Assembly (NCBI GenBank): GCA_964547585.1
Contig: CAZJOI010000015.1
Span: forward strand, 1 to 18,851
From: CAZSCF01 sp964547585
GTDB taxonomy: Bacteria > Patescibacteriota > Minisyncoccia > Moranbacterales > UBA2206
DNA length: 18,851 nucleotides
Reading direction: 5' to 3'
Numbering within the stretch: the first letter of the stretch is position 1; each line of letters begins with the position of its first letter. A program made the translations under genes and the position numbers. Below are positions 7,318 through 13,659 of the stretch, one piece after another. Below the pieces are notes generated by a model. That model ran no database searches, was not told where the DNA came from, and saw nothing but the letters and a program-made list of their open reading frames with translations.

Positions 7318-8877
7318 ATGAAGTATCAAAACAAAATCAATATTAAACAAAAAAAAGGTTCTGTTTTAGCCTACGTTTTGGTTATTATGTCAGTTACATC
7401 TATTCTACTTGTTTCTATTCTTCAATATATTTCTTCTCAGGTTAAGTACGGATCTTTTAATTATTCCAGAGAGGAATCCTTTCAAATTGCCGAAGCAGGA
7501 ATAAATTTTTACAAATGGTACTTGGCTAAAGAAATGGAAACAAGAACTACACCTCAAGATATTCAGGATTTTTGGGCTAATGGCAATACAATAGGTACAG
7601 AGTATACCTGCGAAGATGCAGGGGCCTACATTGTTGATTATGAAGCCGGAGAAGTAAGCGGGAAATATTGTATAGAAGTTACCCCGCCCGACGAATGGTC
7701 AACTATTTTTACAGTTAAAGTTTCTGGTTGGACCAATAAAAAACCAGAAGTCAAAAGAACTATCCAGGCACGTTTCAGAAGGCCATCTTTCAGTGAATAT
7801 ATGATTGTTGGAAATCAACAGTTTGTTTTGAATGATGAAACGGTAGCTCATGGAAGATTGCATTCCAACGAAGGGATTCACTTTAATGGGGTTGCTTATA
7901 ATGTTGTTTCAAGCGAACAAGAGACTTATTATTACCCGGGGGAATTGCTTGGTATTAATTCAGGTACTAAACCCGGAGTCTGGACTAAGTGGCCGAGTGA
8001 GTACAATAGCACTTTGAACTCAAATGTTTTTCGGGCTGGAAAGCAAATCGGAACTGATGCCGGAGCTGTACATTGGGACTTTCCATCAATTGATCCATAT
8101 ATTAATTTTGCCAAAGCAGAATCATTAAAGGGCATAAACCCACCAACCACGCCTTGCGATGCTAATGGTTGCTATTTTAATAATTCTGGTGAAGGCAGGC
8201 ACATAATTTTAAGCGGCGATAATATGACAGTCTGCACTGCCGATTCATATTGCACAAGCAATTTTTGTGCTAGAGGATGGGACTTCTTTTACTATAAAAA
8301 ATATTCAATAAAAACTTACTTAAAAAATTCTGGAATTGGAACCTGTAGTTCTTGCTCTGGGGAATGTGCTAGTACCTATGCAATTCCCAATAACGGAGCA
8401 ATCTATGTTGAAGATAATATTTGGATTGAAGGAATTTTGGGAAGCTCTTCGAATCACAAGAGGGTAACGGCCATAGCGGCAGATATGTCGCAAAGTCCCG
8501 GTAAGAATATATTTATTGGTAGAAATAATATAACTTATTCCAGCAATAATGGTGAAGATATGCTGGGTCTCTTGGCTCAAAATAATATTGAGGTAATGAG
8601 AGATAGTCAAAACAATCTGACAATTAACGGAGCCTTGATGGCTAAAAATGGAAGAGTAGGTAGGGATACCTATTTATTAGATTTCCCTAACTCAATTACA
8701 TTTTTTGGATCAATTGTAACTAATGGAAAATTTAATGTTGGTAAAGGGGTCATCTGGTGGCTAGATCTTGGCTACCAACATGCCTATCTTAATTTTGATA
8801 GCGATCTGCTTTATTATCCGCCTCCATTTTTTCCAACCGGAGTTGGTTATGCTATGGATCTTTGGGAAGAATTGTGA
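7318..8877 (+). CDS. PilX-like pilin with large cysteine-rich C-terminal domain
   Basis: The 519-residue protein has a short basic leader ending KKG/SVLAYVLVIM. This is a pilin-like signal without Glu at +5, as in PilX-type proteins, and is followed by the PilX-type segment ESFQIAEAGINFYKWYL. The C-terminal region (about 160-519) resembles large domains attached to PilX-type N termini in other bacteria, with HGRLHSNEGIHFNG, GAIYVEDNIWIEG and DMLGLLAQNNIEV, probably a beta-helix or beta-solenoid. A stretch between residues 280 and 350 contains eight cysteines (280, 285, 306, 312, 317, 343, 346, 350). If exported they probably form disulfides or bind metal. The gene starts 6 bases after its neighbour and ends with tandem stops TGA TAA. 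Confidence 0.8.
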   Translation: MKYQNKINIKQKKGSVLAYVLVIMSVTSILLVSILQYISSQVKYGSFNYSREESFQIAEAGINFYKWYLAKEMETRTTPQDIQDFWANGNTIGTEYTCEDAGAYIVDYEAGEVSGKYCIEVTPPDEWSTIFTVKVSGWTNKKPEVKRTIQARFRRPSFSEYMIVGNQQFVLNDETVAHGRLHSNEGIHFNGVAYNVVSSEQETYYYPGELLGINSGTKPGVWTKWPSEYNSTLNSNVFRAGKQIGTDAGAVHWDFPSIDPYINFAKAESLKGINPPTTPCDANGCYFNNSGEGRHIILSGDNMTVCTADSYCTSNFCARGWDFFYYKKYSIKTYLKNSGIGTCSSCSGECASTYAIPNNGAIYVEDNIWIEGILGSSSNHKRVTAIAADMSQSPGKNIFIGRNNITYSSNNGEDMLGLLAQNNIEVMRDSQNNLTINGALMAKNGRVGRDTYLLDFPNSITFFGSIVTNGKFNVGKGVIWWLDLGYQHAYLNFDSDLLYYPPPFFPTGVGYAMDLWEEL

Positions 8878-8903
8878 TAAACTGAAAAAAATAGAAACAA
8901 AAA

Positions 8904-9986
8904 ATGAGTTTTCTAAACAAAAATATAATAAATTTGGAACCAATATTCTTTGGTATGGACATAAATGACGCCTATGTCAAAGTTTTTCAATTGGAAAAGG
9001 ATGATAAAAAAGATAAAATAAGAAGTTTCGCTTGTGCTGTAATTAAAAAAGGCAGTATCGAAAATGGAAAAATAATAAAAAAAGAAGAAGTAGTGTTTTC
9101 CATAAAGGAGGCCCTAAAGAAGGCTGGTCCCAAAAAAATTAATACAAAAAAAGTCATTTGCTCTCTACCTGAATCCAAGGTGTTTTTGCGGCTTATTAAT
9201 ATTCCGAAAATGGATGAAGGGGAGGCTTACGAAGCTGTTAAGTGGGAGATGGAGGCTAATATACCGCTGGCTATTGATTGTGTTTATTTCGACTGGCAAT
9301 TTATTGATAGCGAAGTCAAAAACAAGCAAAAAGTTTTAACTGTGGCCGTTCATAAGGAAGTCGTGGATACTTTGTTAGAGGTTTTGGAAGAGGCGGGACT
9401 GGAGCCATATGTTTTCGAGGTGGAATCCGTTGCTACGGCCAGAAGCTTGATTCCAGAAGATGACCAGAGTGAGTCACTTGATTTGATTGTTGATTTGGGA
9501 AAAACTAGAACAAGCTTCATTATTGTGGAAGATGGTGTCCCTTGCTTTACATCGAGTATTCCCTTCTCTTCTGAAGTTATTAGCGATGCTATCTCCAAGG
9601 GACTTAATATTAATGAAGCTCAGACGGAAAAAATAAAAAATGATTACGGCCTAGAAAATCCTTTAAAAAATAATCCAATTCCTAGTTCAGTAAAATCAGT
9701 TTTGGAAAATTTAGCCAAAGAGTTGGAAAATACTGCAGATTTTTATTCAAATTCTCTGCAAAAAGCGAAGTCTGTAGACCGAATAATTTTATCTGGTACG
9801 GGCGCTAATCTCAAGGGTATTATCCCGTATTTAACAAAAAGATTGAGAAGGGACGTGGAAATGGGAGATCCTTGGATAAACCTGAGATTGGGTAATGATT
9901 TGCCAATAATTAATCGGGAAGATTCTATAAAATTTTCAACGGCAATAGGACTTGCCTTGAGAGGTTTTTATTATTATGAAGATTAA
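8904..9986 (+). CDS. pilM: Type IV pilus assembly protein PilM (actin-like)
   Basis: The 360-residue protein has the FtsA/actin-like ATPase fold of PilM. The phosphate-1-like strand FGMDINDAYVKVFQL is at about 16-30. The conserved block VKWEMEANIPL with YFDWQFID follows at 112-135, the phosphate-2-like DLIVDLGKTRTSFIIVEDG at 193-211, and the adenosine-type motif RIILSGTGANLKG near 293. PilM is cytoplasmic and binds the N terminus of PilN, coupling the motor to the membrane alignment complex. It overlaps pilN by 11 bases. Confidence 0.93.
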   Translation: MSFLNKNIINLEPIFFGMDINDAYVKVFQLEKDDKKDKIRSFACAVIKKGSIENGKIIKKEEVVFSIKEALKKAGPKKINTKKVICSLPESKVFLRLINIPKMDEGEAYEAVKWEMEANIPLAIDCVYFDWQFIDSEVKNKQKVLTVAVHKEVVDTLLEVLEEAGLEPYVFEVESVATARSLIPEDDQSESLDLIVDLGKTRTSFIIVEDGVPCFTSSIPFSSEVISDAISKGLNINEAQTEKIKNDYGLENPLKNNPIPSSVKSVLENLAKELENTADFYSNSLQKAKSVDRIILSGTGANLKGIIPYLTKRLRRDVEMGDPWINLRLGNDLPIINREDSIKFSTAIGLALRGFYYYED

Positions 9987-10530
9987 ATTAAATCTACTTT
10001 CCATACACAGAAAAGAAGCGATAAGGGAATCAAAAACATTGATGGCAATTTTGAAATGGGGGGCAGGAGTTCTCGGGGTTCTTTTGATATTTTTTCTTCT
10101 CCTTCTGAATATAGGTTATATTTTGAAGAATAATCTCAATTCAATGGACAGCCGTTATGAAAAAAAAGGTCTTGAGTCAAAATACACTGAAATTGAGAGA
10201 TATAATTTGGCAACAAAACAAATAAACTCCAAGCTTTCAGAAATTGAAAATATTCAAAAGGAACAAATTTATTGGTCAAAATTGTTTTTGAAGTTAAATA
10301 ATATTTTGAATTCAGACATAATCTTAAGTGATTTTTCTAATAATGACACCGTGGCATTCATTGTAGGTAAAGCTAAAACAAGAGAAGCGCTTGTTTCATT
10401 GAAAAATGAGCTGGAAAAAGAAATATGTTTTCAGGATGTTAAGTTGCCTTTGTCCAATTTGGTTTCTAAGAATAACATTGATTTTCAAATAGAATTTGGG
10501 ATTAAATTGGAATGTATCAGGGAAATATAA
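9976..10530 (+). CDS. pilN: Type IV pilus assembly protein PilN
   Basis: 184 residues. The N-terminal KLNLLSIHRK corresponds to the NLLP-type motif by which PilN binds PilM. One membrane helix (about 29-50) is followed by a coiled-coil stretch (about 58-90) and a small alpha/beta domain. This is the standard bitopic PilN layout. It begins inside the end of pilM and its TAA stop overlaps the pilO start (TAATG), so pilM, pilN and pilO should be translated as a coupled set. Sequence conservation is weak, as is normal for PilN, so the call rests on layout and order. Confidence 0.85.
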   Translation: MKIKLNLLSIHRKEAIRESKTLMAILKWGAGVLGVLLIFFLLLLNIGYILKNNLNSMDSRYEKKGLESKYTEIERYNLATKQINSKLSEIENIQKEQIYWSKLFLKLNNILNSDIILSDFSNNDTVAFIVGKAKTREALVSLKNELEKEICFQDVKLPLSNLVSKNNIDFQIEFGIKLECIREI

Positions 10531-11213
10531 TGAAAGATTTTTTCAAAAAATATAAAATATATATAGTCACCGGGGTCTGTGTTGTTTTGGTCGGAAATTT
10601 TTTTTATTGGGGAATCTGCCGTCTAATAAAAGATATTAAGTTCAATGCAGATGAAATGCAAAGAAAAATAATTGATTCTGAAATAAATGAAAAAAAACTT
10701 GCAAAAATTCCTCAGATACAAAAGACATCTGGAGAATTAGTAGAAAATGACAAAAAATTGACAGGCATTTTGAAGGAAGAGGACGAGGTTGATTTTATCA
10801 AAAAAATAGACACCCTGGCGGAAGAAACCAAGAATAAAATTGATTTAAAAATTATTGATGATGGTCAGAAGGAAAAAGATAAAGTCAGCACTAAGACAAA
10901 AAACAAAACTGAGCCAAATATAAAATTACCAGAGAGTAATTATATTTCCTTGCAAGCAAATCTGGCTGGGAATTATTCGAGTTTATATAATTTTATAAAA
11001 AGATTGGAGAGTTTTGAGTATTATGTAAATATCGTTTCAATTAGCATCAGTGTAGAAGAAGATAAGTCAGTTAAAGAAAAAGTTATGAGCAATCCTTTTG
11101 TTGGACTAAGCAGGAGCAACCAATCTTCGCTTACACCCGTAGCTGAACCCAAGTTTGTGCTAAAGAGCCAAGTGAATTTTATAGTCTATATAAAACCCAA
11201 CACAGAAAAATAA
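10530..11213 (+). CDS. pilO: Type IV pilus assembly protein PilO
   Basis: About 227 residues from the ATG at 10530, which overlaps the pilN stop; an in-frame ATG at 10512 would add six residues. I prefer 10530 for its TAATG coupling and the weak ribosome site CAGGGA just upstream. One membrane helix (about 10-30) leads into a coiled coil (about 35-75), and then a domain containing ESNYISLQANLAGNYSSLYNFIKRLES, the recognisable core of PilO/GspM-type ferredoxin-like domains. A Lys-rich linker lies near 115-130. It should pair with PilN in the membrane. No PilP or PilQ follows, as expected for a cell without an outer membrane. Confidence 0.82.
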   Translation: MKDFFKKYKIYIVTGVCVVLVGNFFYWGICRLIKDIKFNADEMQRKIIDSEINEKKLAKIPQIQKTSGELVENDKKLTGILKEEDEVDFIKKIDTLAEETKNKIDLKIIDDGQKEKDKVSTKTKNKTEPNIKLPESNYISLQANLAGNYSSLYNFIKRLESFEYYVNIVSISISVEEDKSVKEKVMSNPFVGLSRSNQSSLTPVAEPKFVLKSQVNFIVYIKPNTEK

Positions 11214-11214
11214 G

Positions 11215-11532
11215 ATGAAAAATATTTTCAACAAAACAAAACTCGATAATTTGAAAAATGGATTTTTTCAAATGCTCACGAAAAGAAGGAAATTATTACT
11301 ATTTCTTGTGCTTGTTTTGGTTCTGGCCTATTCTGGTTATCTTTGGTATGCAGCTGTCTACAATTATTCTTGGAATGAAAATAAAAAGCAGGAATATATA
11401 AAATCAAAAACAAACGAAGAGATTTTTTTCAATAGAACTAAATTTGAAGAAGTTATTTCAAAAACAGAAAAACGCAAAGCCGAATATCAAAACACAGCCG
11501 AAGTCCCGAGAGACATCTTTGGTATAGAATAG
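11215..11532 (+). CDS. Small single-pass membrane protein at the end of the pilus unit
   Basis: Not recognised. 105 residues: a basic N terminus (KRRK at 23-26), one hydrophobic helix at about 27-48, then a charged, probably helical tail ending in PRDIFGIE. It begins one base after the pilO stop and ends about 24 bases before the terminator, so it is the last gene of the pilus unit. By position it may be an accessory of the PilMNO complex, in the place where other systems carry PilP, but it has no lipobox and no PilP-like domain. The single membrane pass suits a partner of PilN and PilO (inference). Confidence 0.7.
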   Translation: MKNIFNKTKLDNLKNGFFQMLTKRRKLLLFLVLVLVLAYSGYLWYAAVYNYSWNENKKQEYIKSKTNEEIFFNRTKFEEVISKTEKRKAEYQNTAEVPRDIFGIE

Positions 11533-11555
11533 CCAATTTGTAATATTAAAAAAAC

Positions 11556-11582
11556 AAAACCTCTGCCAAGCAGAGGTTTTTT
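11556..11582. terminator. Bidirectional terminator between the pilus and tRNA units
   Basis: A perfect stem CCTCTGC (11560-11566) with GCAGAGG (11570-11576) and a CAA loop is flanked by AAAA on the left and TTTTTT on the right. It should end the plus-strand pilus transcript. On the minus strand the same hairpin is followed by a T-rich run (A-rich 11547-11559), so it also ends the tRNA operon. Confidence 0.88.
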
Positions 11583-11587
11583 AAATG

Positions 11588-11660
11588 TGCGCCCGGCAGG
11601 ACTCGAACCTGCAACCCCTTGGTCCGAAGCCAAGTACTCTATCCATTGAGCTACGGGTGC
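11588..11660 (-). tRNA. tRNA-Arg (anticodon TCG)
   Basis: Read on the minus strand, the 73-base gene folds as a cloverleaf. The anticodon stem CTTGG/CCAAG encloses the loop CTTCGGA (anticodon TCG, decoding CGA and perhaps other CGN). The T arm GCAGG-TTCGAGT-CCTGC is perfect and the discriminator is A. The acceptor strands GCACCCG and CGGGCGC pair except at 3:70, which is A-C, and D-stem pair 10:25 is G-T. No CCA is encoded. It is the last gene of the tRNA operon. Confidence 0.88.
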
Positions 11661-11689
11661 ACTTTATAAGGGATAAACTTCACCCTAAT

Positions 11690-11715
11690 GCTCTAATCCG
11701 CTGAGCTAAGGGTGC
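11690..11715 (-). pseudogene. tRNA 5'-end fragment
   Basis: Read on the minus strand, it starts with an acceptor strand GCACCCT, then TA, then a complete D arm (GCTC...GAGC), exactly the first 25 or so positions of a tRNA. The sequence then decays, with no pairing anticodon stem, T arm or 3' acceptor strand. It ends about 30 bases before the intact tRNA-Arg(TCG), with which it shares the 5' bases GCACCC. Which tRNA it came from is unclear. Confidence 0.7.
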
Positions 11716-11733
11716 AGAGTAGTTTTTTCAATG

Positions 11734-11805
11734 GGCGGCTAGAGAGAATCGAACTCTCGACCCAAGTGCCACAAACTCGTGTTTTACCACTAAACTATAG
11801 CCGCC
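11734..11805 (-). tRNA. tRNA-His (anticodon GTG)
   Basis: On the minus strand the anticodon arm CGAGT-TTGTGGC-ACTTG gives anticodon GTG. The acceptor pairs 7 bp, with an extra G at -1 opposite C73, the identity element of bacterial tRNA-His encoded in the DNA. The T arm GAGAG-TTCGATT-CTCTC is perfect. No CCA is encoded. Confidence 0.93.
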
Positions 11806-11817
11806 ATAAATTGCTTG

Positions 11818-11890
11818 TGCGCTGGGCAGGAATCGGACCTGCGACCAATAGCTTAGAAGGCTACTGCTCTATCCACTGAGCTACCAGCGC
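11818..11890 (-). tRNA. tRNA-Arg (anticodon TCT)
   Basis: On the minus strand the anticodon arm GTAGC-CTTCTAA-GCTAT gives anticodon TCT (AGA/AGG codons). The acceptor GCGCTGG/CCAGCGC and T arm GCAGG-TCCGATT-CCTGC are complete, and the discriminator is A. A broken copy of its 5' half lies directly upstream (11911-11994). Confidence 0.92.
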
Positions 11891-11925
11891 ATAAATAATA
11901 CTTTTTTACACTAATAGCTTAGAAG

Positions 11926-11941
11926 TCCGCCAGCCGGCGGA
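11926..11941. repeat. GC-rich palindrome TCCGCC-N4-GGCGGA
   Basis: A perfect 6-bp inverted repeat with a 4-base centre, strongly GC-rich in an AT-rich region. It occupies the place of the tRNA-Arg(TCT) 5' anticodon stem in the broken copy. It belongs to the same family as 11968-11982 and 16367-16381. Confidence 0.85.
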
Positions 11942-11952
11942 TCTATCCACTG

Positions 11953-11982
11953 TCAGCCCAAGGCTGATCCGCCTAGGGCGGA
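11953..11982. repeat. Two abutting palindromes inserted in a broken tRNA
   Basis: TCAGCC-CAA-GGCTGA (11953-11967) is joined without a gap to TCCGCC-TAG-GGCGGA (11968-11982). The first differs from the second by a compensated base-pair change in the stem (C-G to A-T). Together they form a 30-base insertion in the D arm, with both flanks matching the intact tRNA-Arg(TCT). Confidence 0.85.
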
Positions 11983-12010
11983 AGCTACCAGCGCATAATA
12001 ATGTATCTTG

Positions 12011-12083
12011 TGCGCCCACCAGGACTCGAACCTGGGACCGTTTGCTTAAGAGGCAACTGCTCTACCAACTGAGCTATGGGCGC
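12011..12083 (-). tRNA. tRNA-Lys (anticodon CTT)
   Basis: On the minus strand the anticodon loop is CTCTTAA, giving CTT (AAG codon). The acceptor GCGCCCA/TGGGCGC and T arm CCAGG-TTCGAGT-CCTGG pair fully. The top pair of the anticodon stem (27:43) is a G-A mismatch while the other four pair. It is the first gene of the tRNA operon, about 30 bases after the promoter. Confidence 0.92.
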
Positions 12084-12112
12084 ATATTTTTGTAATTTAA
12101 ATAACAAAACGA

Positions 12113-12141
12113 ATGATATCAAAATAGAATCATTTAGTCAA
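12113..12141 (-). promoter_or_regulatory. Sigma-70-type promoter of the tRNA operon
   Basis: On the minus strand, TTGACT (12141-12136), a 17-base spacer and TATCAT (12118-12113). It lies just after the vanW stop and reads into tRNA-Lys, Arg, His and Arg, ending at the hairpin at 11556-11582. Confidence 0.7.
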
Positions 12142-12148
12142 TGAATGG

Positions 12149-13411
12149 CTAGGGTTTACTGTTTTTCTTATAAGTTTCCCATTGTTTGTTTGACCAATCG
12201 TCAGGTTTTTTTGTCAGAACCTCTCCCGGATGGGGATATTTGTTGGGGGAATCATAGCTGCTATTGAAGACATCTTCAATGAGTATTTTTTCATCTTTGT
12301 CATATACCTGCTGCGTGAAAGTTGCTTTCATTGAACCATCTGGATTTTTTTCGGTTATTTTCGGACCAATCACATTAATTTTTCGACCATCATCTTTTCC
12401 GTAAAAATCAAAGATAAGTTCGGTACCTTCTATTTTTGCTTGAATTAAGATATATCCAGACGTGTTGTTTATAAACCTAAGATCTGGGCGAGGAATATAG
12501 ACAGTTGAATCCATGCCCTGTGGGTTGTAATAGGCTACCGGATAGGCATGATTGCGTCTGGCGGTAATTTCCAATCCTGAATAGATTGCGGCTCTGAAAG
12601 CCGTAGTTGAGACTTGGCAGATACCACCACCAAATTCTGGTTCGGTTTTATCCTTTTTAATGACCAATTCTGGTAAATAGCCATGTTCTCCGTCAACATC
12701 GCCTAGGGTCTTAACAAAAGAAAATTCTTCTCCAGGCTTGATTAATACTCCATTGAATTTTTCAATAGCAACTTTTATATTAAAAATTCTGTTTTTGGGA
12801 GATCCCTTGAAATTGGAGCGACCCTCTCCAATTAGAGAAGTGATGCCCATATTGTCAATTGAATCAAGAGATATTTCTGGTTTAATTTTATCAAAAGCCA
12901 AAGCAATATTTTCAGTTGATCCTGCTTGTTCCAAAAATTTTTTCAAAATTTGAAAACTTTTTTCTTTGTCCAGCTTGAGACCATCAGAACCAGCTGAAAA
13001 AGTGGAAATTCTGTCAACATCAAATTTCAATTTCGCATTTTCCGGATCCCTATTGGCTTTTCTTTCAAGATCCGCCAGAAAATCAGTTAGTTTTTTTTCA
13101 TCTATCGTTCTTGTTGTATTTTTTTTAATATGATAACTGTCTCGAGAGCTAAAAAGAAGGTTGCAAACAATTGATTTTTTGTATTGGCAGAAGTTAATGT
13201 TTTCTATCTCGGATAAATATTTTGGAGAATAAAAAAGATCAGTTTTTTCTTGGACGATATTTTCAATTTCTTTTTGTGAAAGTGTCTGGGTGTAGGTGTC
13301 TATTTTAAGGGAAATATCATTCGATTTTGCGGGACTTTCAGCTAAGCAAAAATTAGCCCCCAAAAGAGAGAAGAAAAAAAATGCCAAAATAAAACAGTAG
13401 AATTGTTTCAT
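12149..13411 (-). CDS. Secreted VanW-family protein
   Basis: 420 residues. An N-terminal signal peptide (hydrophobic 5-23, likely cut near LAES) sends it out of the cell. About 30-185 is a poorly conserved region, part of which probably matches the peptidoglycan-binding-like domain that usually precedes VanW. The VanW core (about 190-340) begins SLIGEGRSNFKGSP and contains KPGEEFSF, GGGICQVSTT (261-270), RRNHAYPVAYYNPQGMDSTVY and DLRFINNT, all family hallmarks. VanW proteins are cell-envelope proteins of uncertain biochemical role, named from vancomycin-resistance clusters; there is no sign of vancomycin resistance here. It is separated from hsp20 upstream by a 248-base repeat-rich gap, so it probably has its own promoter (a weak TATATT lies near 13450). 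Confidence 0.88.
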   Translation of the reverse strand: MKQFYCFILAFFFFSLLGANFCLAESPAKSNDISLKIDTYTQTLSQKEIENIVQEKTDLFYSPKYLSEIENINFCQYKKSIVCNLLFSSRDSYHIKKNTTRTIDEKKLTDFLADLERKANRDPENAKLKFDVDRISTFSAGSDGLKLDKEKSFQILKKFLEQAGSTENIALAFDKIKPEISLDSIDNMGITSLIGEGRSNFKGSPKNRIFNIKVAIEKFNGVLIKPGEEFSFVKTLGDVDGEHGYLPELVIKKDKTEPEFGGGICQVSTTAFRAAIYSGLEITARRNHAYPVAYYNPQGMDSTVYIPRPDLRFINNTSGYILIQAKIEGTELIFDFYGKDDGRKINVIGPKITEKNPDGSMKATFTQQVYDKDEKILIEDVFNSSYDSPNKYPHPGEVLTKKPDDWSNKQWETYKKNSKP

Positions 13412-13482
13412 AGAGTAAGAATAGCTGAAAAGTAGCTTAAAGGCAATATAGTTTTTAAGAGTTGCTTTAGGGGGAGGGTATA

Positions 13483-13613
13483 AAAAGTCTTTATTGTTTT
13501 TTAAATGACAAAATTCAAATTTCTAATGACAAATCAATACCAAAATCCAAAGCTCAAAAATTTGTCATTGGGTATTTGTAATTTGGAAACCCAATAAAAA
13601 AATAAAGACTTTT
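13483..13613. repeat. 131-base element with terminal inverted repeats (MITE-like)
   Basis: AAAAGTCTTTATT (13483-13495) and its perfect reverse complement (13601-13613) bound a 131-base AT-rich segment, and the pairing extends inward through T6/A7 tracts. A second, inner pair is AATGACAAA (13504-13512) and TTTGTCATT (13561-13569). The right arm also forms part of the hsp20 terminator. There is no ORF inside. The gap 13412-13659 holds this element and otherwise only AT-rich sequence. Confidence 0.6.
13503..13558. repeat. Degenerate 7-base-period array (intergenic)
   Basis: Eight consecutive 7-base units can be marked off, starting AAATGAC at 13503. Most have the form purine-rich then AAA or AAT with a C near one end (AAATGAC, AAATTTC, TAATGAC, ATCCAAA and similar). 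The first 25 bases match 18555-18579 at 21 positions. It shares CAAATTTCTAAT with the reverse strand of the tsaD insert at 15568-15579. Confidence 0.6.
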
Positions 13614-13631
13614 GTATTATCAAAAGCCTTT
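13596..13631 (-). terminator. Terminator of hsp20
   Basis: On the minus strand a hairpin is formed by 13631-13621 and 13614-13604 (CTTTTG/CAAAAG core plus four outer pairs after one A-C mismatch). It has a 6-base loop and is followed by an A, then a run of T residues (A7 at 13596-13602 on the plus strand). It begins about 30 bases after the hsp20 stop. Confidence 0.65.
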
Positions 13632-13659
13632 AAAAAGACATAAAATCAAAATGTTATTC

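Larger units (their letters stand above)
11911..11994 (-). pseudogene. Broken 5' half of tRNA-Arg(TCT) interrupted by palindromes
   Basis: Compared with the intact tRNA-Arg(TCT), this copy keeps the acceptor strand and start of the D arm (11983-11994), the rest of the D arm (11942-11952) and the anticodon loop with 3' stem (11913-11925), and lacks the T arm and 3' acceptor. A 16-base palindrome (11926-11941) replaces the eight bases that form the 5' anticodon stem region. A 30-base pair of palindromes (11953-11982) is inserted cleanly in the D arm. It cannot give a working tRNA and lies in the spacer between tRNA-Lys and intact tRNA-Arg. Confidence 0.85.

Noticed and set aside
11900..12000. 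CRISPR array from repeated GC-rich units
   Set aside because: The units are single short palindromes of 15-16 bases at irregular spacing, with tRNA sequence between them and no spacer pattern or cas genes.
12149..13411. Vancomycin-resistance gene
   Set aside because: VanW-family domains are widespread envelope proteins. No vanHAX, vanRS or ligase genes are nearby, so resistance is not supported.
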